Shown here one piece after another: positions 56,187 through 64,000 of a stretch of DNA of 64,000 nt. Both the position numbers and the translations under genes were made by a program. The DNA is taken from contig NC_133534.1 of assembly GCF_048544455.1 (NCBI RefSeq), positions 123,342,269 to 123,406,268 of the forward strand, in the 5' to 3' direction. How positions within the stretch are numbered: position 1 is the stretch's first letter; each line of letters starts with the position of its first letter. Source of the stretch: Silene latifolia. Its lineage: Eukaryota > Streptophyta > Magnoliopsida > Caryophyllales > Caryophyllaceae. The notes under the pieces were generated by a model that was not told the DNA's origin, made no database searches, and saw nothing but the letters and a program-made list of their open reading frames with translations.

Positions 56187-57671
56187 TGATACGTCTGTCG
56201 TATACCTATCAAAAATAAACCAACTAAACTAACTATATAGCTAGGGAAGTCAGGTCGATCTCCTCAGGGAGGCAAGATATCTGTAAAAGTCCGTCTATTT
56301 GGTCACAAATGAGGGGGTTGTTTGAATTGTTTTCTAAACTAAAGGTTTAAAGGAAGAAAAGTAGAGAAAAGAGCAGTAAAAGCAGGAGATTAGATTTAAA
56401 CTATCAAATAGAGAGAAGTCATGTCAGGATTTCGGTTCACTACGGCAGTCCAGTGACTCAACTGTAAACAACTTAGACAAACTAATGCGAGACGGATATG
56501 GAAAGGTCCTTTCGATGCACTTTCTATCCTAAATTACCATTAACTTAACTTTCATCCTCGTCAGGGTAGTCTACTGTTCATAGCAGGCCTATTTAGTTCA
56601 ATCTTTCGATCTAGGATTAATTTTAGCCAGATTAAAGGGATGACTCAGAAGCGTGCACTCAACTAAGTCGGTAAAATACAATTAAATTTCTATGGTGACA
56701 GAATCTCACAACTATTTCATCTAAACTATTTACTACATCGTCACATTCCTACCGTAGATCCCCTAATCCCAACATGAATTAGATTTAGCTACTCATATCA
56801 CTATTAATATCAAAACTAATGACAAATGATGAACTAACAATAAACATAACGAAATAATGAATAAAATGCATAAAAGTAAATTAGGGCAGAAAGTAAATGA
56901 AGCAAGGCAAGAAATTAAAGCAAGCAAAAGAGAGATTATTATTAGAAAAGAGAAAGGGATTACAATCGTGCAAATCCGGCGTAAAGAACACAAAATCCGA
57001 GCAAAACAATCCCGAGAACAAAGTTACAGAGAAAGGGAAAATGTAACGTAATAAGTTTTCTGTCAAAGCTAAACTGAATGATTGATAAAATAAAAGATGA
57101 TCCTAATGACCTAGTTAACATAAGTTTAAATAGGAAAATAACTAAGTTTATCGAAATAAAACAACTCACAGGCTAATTAAAGCCCATGAAAACAGAAACC
57201 ACTCGATCGAGTGAAACAAAACCGCTCGATCGAGCAAAACTCAGCATAATCTACTCGATCGAGTAGAATAGTTACTCGATCGAGTAACCCCTCTTTATAA
57301 CACTTCTGGATCGAGTAGAAAAGCACTCGATCGACCAACTGGGGCCATGAAAACCACTCGATCGAGTGGTAAAACTACTCGATCGAGTCTTTTGTCTTCT
57401 ATTCAGCTCAAATCCATGCCCGATTGCCTCGTAGTCTGTGCCTTCACGCTTCCCAATGCAGTATCTCACTCTGGAAAATCCCGTCTCCTCTAAATGCTTG
57501 AAAAAAGAACAAAAAAGGGTACGATTCCACTACTTTTGCGTTCATTTCTACAAAATGGACAAAACGAACCAAAGTAGCCAATTCGGGGCATAATACTATA
57601 TAAACAGTACAAAAATGTATAGAAATACGTGCTGAAATAGGCTAAAAAGACTATACAATATGCACGTATCA
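56187..57671 (-). repeat. 5' LTR of the Athila-like element
   Basis: About 1,485 bp, TGATACG...CGTATCA. It matches 5062-6545 with scattered differences. The palindrome cluster is at about 57200-57390, with a TATAAAG-like box inside it on the minus strand (about 57294-57301). Flanked on the right by the duplication ataat (57672-57676). Confidence 0.95.
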
Positions 57672-57676
57672 ATAAT

Positions 57677-58402
57677 CTCATTTATCGTTTGAGTTTTATT
57701 AAACTCACCTGTTACCTTGTTAAATCCAAATGGGTTGTAGAGACAAGTTGAACCCCATTAAAGTGAACTGGATTGACATGGTATTCGCCCCAAGTTACTT
57801 ATATGAGGTGACGTCTTGAAATGACTAGAGTGTGATGCGATTGATGGCAAGTTCAAGTGTCATAGAGTCATATGGGATGACTAGTCGATCACATAGGCAG
57901 ACTGTATGGGACACTCTGTCGAGCAGTGACCGCTTATAGAGTTCTGGTAATTCATAAAGCCTGGTCGTGGCAAGAGGTACTATAGTATTCTTATGAGTCA
58001 ATTATTTTGACTAGAGACTATTCGCCCAAGTTGGCAAAGATTTCTGATTGGCTTTGATTTATGCTCTACGACTGTCATAAATGAGGTCAAATGGGTATAT
58101 TTTGGGTTATGATGAACTGTGGCTGAACGAAGGGAATAGTGCGATAGGAATTGTCCACCCCTTGTCAGGGTTGTTTGAAATCTCAAGGCCACTCGAGGAG
58201 TAGTGAACTGGAAATGTGCGGCCACGCTCGGAAGGTATCTATGGTAGATAATTCCTGTCAGACAGTTACACTCCAGATCAAGGAAACCGCTCAAGATATG
58301 ATCAAATGCAAGTATGACCTGAGAGACACCTTGCATTGAGTGGGAGATTATAATAGGACAAGAGAATTGGTGACGCACACTTGTCTCGGACAAGTGGGAG
58401 AT
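57677..58402 (+). other. Copia-2 3' region between pol and 3' LTR, with PPT
   Basis: It continues the Copia-2 element interrupted at 5056. There is no coding frame. It ends with the polypurine tract aagtgggagat (58392-58402), directly before the LTR start TGTTGGAA, a very common arrangement in plant Copia elements. A similar gtgggagat string occurs about 60 bases earlier (58340-58348). Confidence 0.8.
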
Positions 58403-59695
58403 TGTTGGAATATGTGTCCTCAACAATAGTGCGATCACATGATTTAATATCACAATTAAATCTCATATTAAGAATACGTAAGGGATGATTTATTATATAA
58501 TCAACTGATCATGATTAATCGGTAATGATTGGCTGAATAGAGTTTGACATTACTGTCGTATGATGGTGGTGGTCAGTTGATCCCTTAAGGTCACACCTAA
58601 AGGACAACTCCCTTAATAGATAAATTGATTAATTGTATGACGATACAAGGTGATCAATTCCTTACAATTGAACAATTCATTTGTGAGAGAGAATATTGAT
58701 ATCTTATTGTAATGGGATTAAATAAGATTTATTTTAGTAATAAAAATGCTTTATTGTTTGAGAAACAATAGAGATAAGAATGAATGGTTAATTATAATTA
58801 CAAGATGTTGTGAATTATAATTATATGACCCATTTTATTTATGTGATCAAGTATCACTAGTCAACTTGTTGTATATAATTTAATTAATTTGTAAAATGAT
58901 ATTTATGTGATAAATATGCATTAAATTAATTAATAACATGTAACATACTACATGTGACATATTGTGTGACAATTGACAAAATAAAATGGTAGTCTATTTT
59001 ATAGAGGTTGGATCGAAATGGAGGGAGTGTTAGTGGGTTTTGGTTGTTTTATTTTATTTGATAAAATGGCATGATGATGCCTACCTACAACTAGCCTTAC
59101 ACCTACTCTTACACATCTTACACATCCAATTTCTGTGAAGACAAAAAGAGGAAAGTAAGATGCCCTCTTTGGACACACCCTACCCGGCCTCACCTCCTTT
59201 TTATGAGAACTTTTGTTCTCATTTTTCATTCACTTATTCATTCACATTTTCCTACATGCAAAATATTCTTATATTCTCTCAATCTCTCTAAAACAAGGTT
59301 TTAGAAATACAAGCATTTGTTCATTCATTCTAATATCAAAGTAAGATTACTAGTGTAGTAATAGTGATAATATTAGGATTAATTTTAAGGATACTAGTTT
59401 ATTAATCTAGTTAATTAGTATACTAGTTTAAGGGATAAGTCTTGGGTGCAATCTAAGGAGGATCTATACTTTGGAATTTTTGGAGGATCATCCAACATAT
59501 TAAGCTCAAGAACAAGTGAAGGAAGGTGACCTTACTTGTGCCCATATTTTCGAACCAACCAACAATGTAAGGGACATTATTTTTCTTATAAATCTCTTAT
59601 TTTGTTATACATGCACTAGATCTAAAGAACAAATAATTAAGAAGTTAATTAGTTCACTATTAGAGGAGTCTAATAAGAGGTAAATAAACCTAACA
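58403..59695 (+). repeat. 3' LTR of Copia-2
   Basis: It runs TGTTGGAATATG...AACCTAACA, about 1,293 bp. It is related in reverse complement to the Copia-1 LTR at 2785-4078, with visible divergence. The right flank tttag (59696-59700) is the candidate target duplication; its partner would lie off the left edge. The minus-strand frame 58999-59229 has no domain. Confidence 0.85.
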
Positions 59696-60346
59696 TTTAG
59701 ACAAGACAGTGAATCTGATTTCAGCTTGAAGGCAGATTTAATCTTCGTACCCACTAAGATTGAAGCCCATTATGCTTGTGCGTGTATCGACTTTAATTCA
59801 CATACGATTGATCTTCTTGACAATAAGTACTACCCTAATGCGGAGAGGTCGGAGATATGCAAAGCGTTTCATATAATTGTAAGTGGAGGTGAAATGTTAT
59901 TACGTTCAACTTAACAGTTTTGTTTCTGCTTTACAATTTCTCTGATAACTTTTGTTGTTTGTGTCAGGCGAGCCACATGAGCGACTATTTGGAATCTAGA
60001 GACGAGGACAGAGGGAAATTCATATCGGAGTTCCAATTTCGTCAGGTTCAGTTTGCTTGGCAGAAGCAACGATCAACGACACAGAGTCTGGCTCGTTCAC
60101 AATGATGAACATGTTAATGTACGAGGATGATACTTTTCGTCATGTGGATCTTGAGAGGAAGGTGAACCGTCGATATTTGGTAATCCAGCTGGCAGCGACC
60201 CTTGTCCTAGCTGACATGAACGTCATAGGGAAAGGAATTTTGAACAGGGTCAACAGTTTCATAGGTGAGAAAGATCAAATCCTGAAGCAAGTAGAAGCCA
60301 GACGAAAAATTAACAAGTTATTGGGCAAAAATCCTGTCCAAAAATA
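59696..60346 (+). pseudogene. Ulp1-like cysteine protease relic (C48 type), cut by Copia-2
   Basis: A truncated gene end. The first exon (to about 59880) reads LIFVPTKIEAHYACACIDFNSHTIDLLDN, matching the Ulp1/SENP block with the catalytic His (HY) and Asp (LDN). A GT-AG intron follows (gtaagtgg at about 59880 to ..tcag at about 59968). The next exon has FQFRQVQFAWQK, then, after a one-base shift, NDTESGSFTMMNML, where functional relatives have a D-C-G string. The catalytic Cys therefore appears to be Ser. The frame ends with a Lys-rich tail at 60344-60346. Ulp1-like domains are carried by some MULE transposons. The 5' part was separated by the Copia-2 insertion. Confidence 0.6.
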
Positions 60347-60922
60347 GAATGTTTTTCTATTCATTTTGTAGTCTCTCTTTTGTAACTCTAGTCTATTGTC
60401 AAGAAACTCCTTAACAACCTAGGCAACTTATTGTGAATAGATTGTTATTATTTCATCTTGGTGTGTTTTAATTAAAATAAGAGTTATACAAAATCGTGTT
60501 AAAGTTACACATAATTTGAATAGAAGTTGTGCATAGTGGCCAAAGAGTTATACATAATAGGCACTGGAAAAATTATGAGGGAAGTTAGGTGAAGTTATAC
60601 AAAAAATGCTACGAGTTATACATAATAGGCACTGGAGTTTTGCAAGATATCCTAATAATCATACAAATGGCCATTCCAACATGAACTTGAAGTTGCACAT
60701 AATATGACTGAAGTCATACAATCTGTAAGTTGAAGTTACCAAATTAATACACCTTAACTAACTAACTCCAGTGCATATTACATCATTTCAGTGCAGCTTC
60801 CATTCAAAATAGACAAAAGCTAGCTAATTAATACCACTTCCATCTCACCAGATTCTTTACCTTTTTAAGAAAAAGAGTGTAAATAATTTGTTGAGACGGA
60901 GGTATTTCTCTATTGCCAACTA
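60347..60922. other. Spacer between the convergent Ulp1-like and FAR1-like genes
   Basis: AT-rich, with no gene. It repeats short motifs of the form gagttatacataataggcactgg (about 60545-60640) and agttatac/agttgcac variants. These resemble the repeats in the introns of the FAR1-type gene. Confidence 0.55.
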
Positions 60923-60942
60923 CTACATTCCGTTATGTTTCC

Positions 60943-61006
60943 CTTCTTCTTCTTCTTCTTCTTCTTCTTCTTCTTCTTCTTCTTCTTCTTCTTCTTCTTC
61001 TTCTTC
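60943..61006. repeat. (TTC)n microsatellite
   Basis: About 21 uninterrupted TTC units. Read on the minus strand they encode a run of Glu at the C-terminus of the FAR1-type transposase frame. Confidence 0.95.
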
Positions 61007-61587
61007 AGATGCTGGTGGATGCTCTGAAACTGGGTTAGGGCAGTTCCGTTTATCGTAGTGTGCCATTTCTTTACAGTTATTACACATGCGCTTTGGTTTA
61101 CTAGCTAAGGCAATGACTTTAGTCTTAGCTGACACCATTCTTTTACCGCTGCCTTTGTTTTTGGATTGTTTTGGTAGAAGTATTGTTAACCCTTCACCGG
61201 TGGGGCAACCAAGAATTAGCTCCAATTCCTATTGCTTAGTTAAACCTTTCTTGGACGGTAAATGTTTCTCCTTGAATTCTCTAATTAAGGAGCTTAAGTT
61301 CACAACTTCAGTCACACTCATGCCACAAAGTAAACAATTGGTCACATGAACTTCTGACCTCAACTTCACCATCTCAACTTCTTTTCCATCAACGCTACTA
61401 TTTACATCTGTTAGTTCACCATTACAGGCTGATAATCTGAATTGAAGTGCATCCTTTGTCCATCTTGCAGCAACGTAATCATCTGGTATTGTCTTCTTAC
61501 CGTTAGCCGACAAAATCCATACTATATGTCGGCATAGAATTCCCTTCCTTTCAAACATTCTATAGGTGCACCGTGCCGCAAGTGTCC

Positions 61588-61900
61588 CTGAAATAAAATT
61601 AAATTAACAAGTTTCTGACAACTAAATAACTTCTTTATCCATAGAGTATAACTCTAGAACAATATCATACAACTTCTGTCATTTACTACATATTTCATTA
61701 GATGACAAATGTATAACTTCTCTGTTCAGACAGTGTAACTTTAGAACGATATCAAGCAACTTCAGTCAACTACTACATAGATAAAGATTATGCCAAATGT
61801 ATAACCTCTTTGTTCGAACAATGTAACTCTAGCAATATATCGTGTAACTTCAGTTATCTACTGCATATTTCATAACTTTTAACAAAAGCTTTATTATTAC
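61588..61900 (-). other. Intron of the FAR1-type gene with ~70-bp repeats
   Basis: GTAATAATA...TTTCAG on the minus strand. Three imperfect units of about 70 bases, each with 'tgtataac.tct..' then 'tgtaactctag' then 'aacttcagt..tctactacat', lie in series at about 61630-61870. Confidence 0.65.
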
Positions 61901-63050
61901 CTGGGTTGTACTCAACGTTGAAACTTCTCTCTCTATAGGAATCCTTGACGATAGTCACCTCAAGTCCATCGACTTCAGCATAACCCCCGGTCCTTCATGT
62001 ATCGATCGAGCAAATGACCTCTTGTTGAAATTCCTTGAAAACCTCACGGATATACACTTTTGATGCGTATTCCTCAATGGCTAAATGCGTTCCAATTTTT
62101 GGTGTTGAGTGTTGGTTTTCATGGTCAAGCCTCTTCTGCATATGCGGTTGATGGTCCATAGCGCTTTCAAAACGCATCCAAAACTCAGCTAACGTACTTG
62201 ACTTCTGCTCAAACATCTTAAAAAAACTATTAATGCTCTCTTATCTCTTTGTAGTCCTCATTACACCACCCATGTTCAAGTCCCTGCAATGCACCATCAC
62301 CCACTGGCTCCTTTTGTCGTATGCTTCCGTAAACTACTCTTCGTTCACAAGACCATGCGCTTCCATTATTTCCGTCAACCTAGCGTCAAAGTCGACTGCT
62401 TCTAGGTTGTCATCCCATATAATGTCGTTCATTTTCTGAAAGAACTCCTTATAATCCTCCCTTGTCACCCCGAACTTCGCTGGCACCTTGTTCATTATAT
62501 GCCACTTGCAAAACTGGTGGCATGCAGTCTTGAAGGCAATGGGTACGGCCTTAATAATCCCCACATCGTGATCTGTTATAATGTACTGGGGCTCCTTTCC
62601 CCCCATAGCATTCAAAAACCTGGTGAAAACCCACTGGAATGATTCATGGTCTTCATGGGCAATCAACGCCCCACAAAATGTTACTGATCGCTTATGGTGA
62701 TCTACACCAGTGAATGGCATAAAAATCATATCATACTTGTTTGTCGAGTATGTTGGGTCGTACGATACTGCATCTCCAAATACAGAGTAGTTCCTCTTAG
62801 CCGTTCTGTCAGGCCAGATTGCCCTACGAAGGCTATCATCCTTGTCAAATTCATAATCAAAATAAAACCTCGGCCTATTTTTTGCCATATTCTTGAACCG
62901 ATCTATGAACAATTGACCGTCCCATTCATGGATGAAGTATTTCACATCTCTGTGGAAGTTCTTAAAATCAGTTAACGTAGCACCAACGTTCTCGAATCCA
63001 TTTACGTGTTCCTTACACATGTTGTACGTTCTTGTTGCTCCTATCCTTAA

Positions 63051-63695
63051 CTGCAATGGAAAATATATCCTGATTAGTGCTGACAAATAATCAAAACTTC
63101 AGTGAATGCTCGAAAAACATTTATTATCTATAACTCTTAGACCTTTCTATATAACTTCATAAAACAGTATGCATAATTCCATTCATGTGTTGTGAACTTC
63201 TTCTTATTTATTACTCTTAAATCTTAATGTATAACTTCACCTGCGATTATGTATAACTCTTAAATCTTAATGTATAACAACAGTAAGTATAACTTGAGCC
63301 AACAATATGTACAACTCCAGTATTTATTTATGTATAACTCAAAGATTTTGATCTATAACTCTTACAACTTTCTATATAACTCTAGATTGTTATAAATAAT
63401 TAGAAGTTTCACAATCCATTAATGGAGTTTTACATAAATTTGGCTGAAGTTATACATACTGTTGTACAGAAGGATCTAAGAGTTATACTAATTATTAGTA
63501 GAAGTTGTACAGACAGTTGCAATATTTATGTAAAACTCCGGTAATGGATTGTGAACCTTCTAATTATTAATAACTCTAAGATCTTGCTGTACAAATTTAG
63601 AGTACACTATGTATAACTCTTCCACATTTATGTATAACATCAACTAATCCTGTTTGCCATTCAATTACTGGAGTTTTGATTAATAGTTAACTAAC
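63051..63695 (-). other. Large intron of the FAR1-type gene, rich in TATAACTY motifs
   Basis: The donor AGG|GTTAGT and acceptor TTGCAG|TTAAGG join exons in frame (..NSR + LRIG..). The intron contains many copies of 'tgtataactct', 'tataacttc' and their complements, dispersed on both strands. Confidence 0.6.
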
Positions 63696-64000
63696 CCTTG
63701 AGTTGTAGATTATCAGGTACTTGTGAAAATCTTCTATGTTCCGCGACATCTTTTGAAACTGACGATCCTCAGTAGATACAAGCTCGTGATTATGCCCCAT
63801 GTGGAATCGGTCAATTACCAATACGTTATCCTTCATAAATAGCCTGATATGTGCTTTACATCCTACCCTCTTGATTGTATATTTCCTCTACTTCGCATGT
63901 GTTAATCCCCATTGCATTTCCTGTTCCCTTCTTCTGGTCTCAATATTTTTTATTATTATCTCGCCTTTTGGGACATATGTGAATCCCTCTCTGTTGCAAA

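Larger units (their letters stand above)
5062..57671 (-). mobile_element. Athila-like Ty3/gypsy retrotransposon, non-autonomous, split by nested insertions
   Basis: The two LTRs (5062-6545 and 56187-57671) are flanked by the duplication ataat. Primer site and polypurine tract place the 5' end on the right. In element order it holds LTR, PBS, gag (55960-54998, then 46603-46038), protease (12785-11438), a palindrome-rich spacer (11030-11220), a long 3' ORF (10266-8461), an untranslated 3' region, PPT and LTR. There is no reverse transcriptase, RNase H or integrase, so it would have needed enzymes from a relative. The Tekay element interrupts gag and Tat element A separates gag from protease. 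Without insertions it would be roughly 11 kb. Confidence 0.88.
60923..64000 (-). pseudogene. FAR1-type MULE transposase, runs off the right edge
   Basis: Minus strand. Exon 1 (64000 to about 63696) has the FAR1 DNA-binding end: REGFTYV, RVGCKAHIRL, VIDRFHMGHNHEL. An intron (63695-63051) follows. Exon 2 (63050-61901) has the MULE transposase core: VFGDAVSYDPTYSTNKYDM, PFTGVDHHKRSV, FQWVFTRFLNAMGGKEPQYIITDHD and CHQFCKWHIMNKVP, followed by NMGGVMRTTK. A second intron (61900-61588) leads to exon 3. This has a SWIM-type finger (RCTYRMFERKGILCRHIVW), a CNNCKEMAHYDKRNC knuckle and a poly-Glu tail from a TTC repeat. In-frame stops (exon 1; 62334-62336; near 62225; 61995; 61229) make it inactive. FAR1/FHY3 host factors derive from such transposases, but the stops point to a decayed transposon copy. 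Confidence 0.78.

Noticed and set aside
60923..64000. Interpretation as a functional FHY3/FAR1 host transcription factor
   Set aside because: Several in-frame stops, a poly-Glu microsatellite tail and repeat-filled introns point to a decayed MULE transposase.

Overview
The window is plant nuclear DNA made almost entirely of nested transposable elements. I found no convincing host gene, tRNA, rRNA or CRISPR array. Evidence for a plant: LTR retrotransposons of plant-specific lineages (Athila-like, Tat-like and Tekay-like Ty3/gypsy, plus Ty1/copia with an initiator-Met primer site), a 5'-truncated L1 LINE, a FAR1-type MULE transposase and plant-mobile-domain genes with GT-AG introns. A dicot, perhaps Caryophyllales, is my guess; the sequence does not prove it.

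Layout, from outer layer to inner. (1) The right edge (59696-64000) is a FAR1-type MULE on the minus strand, facing a Ulp1-like protease relic on the plus strand. (2) A plus-strand Copia element (Copia-2) cuts the Ulp1 relic: pol relic 4079-5056, 3' region 57677-58402, 3' LTR 58403-59695. (3) A minus-strand Copia of the same family (Copia-1; LTR 2785-4078, internal DNA running off the left edge) lies in the pol of Copia-2. (4) A minus-strand Athila-like element, 5062-57671, has two ~1.48 kb LTRs and a perfect 5-bp target duplication (ataat). It encodes gag, protease and a 3' ORF but no reverse transcriptase or integrase. (5) Two elements sit inside the Athila: a plus-strand Tekay-type chromovirus (46609-54992, target duplication actgc) in gag, and a minus-strand Tat-type element 'A' (12786-46037) between gag and protease. 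(6) A second Tat element 'B' (17191-31356, minus) lies inside an antisense gene of A. (7) An L1 LINE (42624-45712, plus) lies inside the 5' LTR of A.

The most interesting content is in the Tat elements. On the strand opposite gag-pol, B carries two genes: an eight-exon plant-mobile-domain gene (21165-24182) with nearly all exon joins in phase 0, and a two-exon gene (25051-26531) with its own TATA box. A keeps broken pieces of both. A GC-rich inverted-repeat module (gaagaggcgcagcag..ctgcgtctcttcc) occurs three times in every Tat LTR and again just upstream of both antisense genes. The Athila and Tekay elements carry clusters of a different palindrome, ACTCGATCGAGT in one and ACTCGRCCGAGT in the other, in LTRs, leaders and even gag coding sequence. 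Three unrelated lineages in one locus thus each carry their own palindromic array near promoters or leaders.

Nearly every TE reading frame is broken by stops or frameshifts. The best preserved are the Tekay RT-RNase H-integrase-chromodomain frame (50651-53434) and the gag and integrase frames of Tat A.
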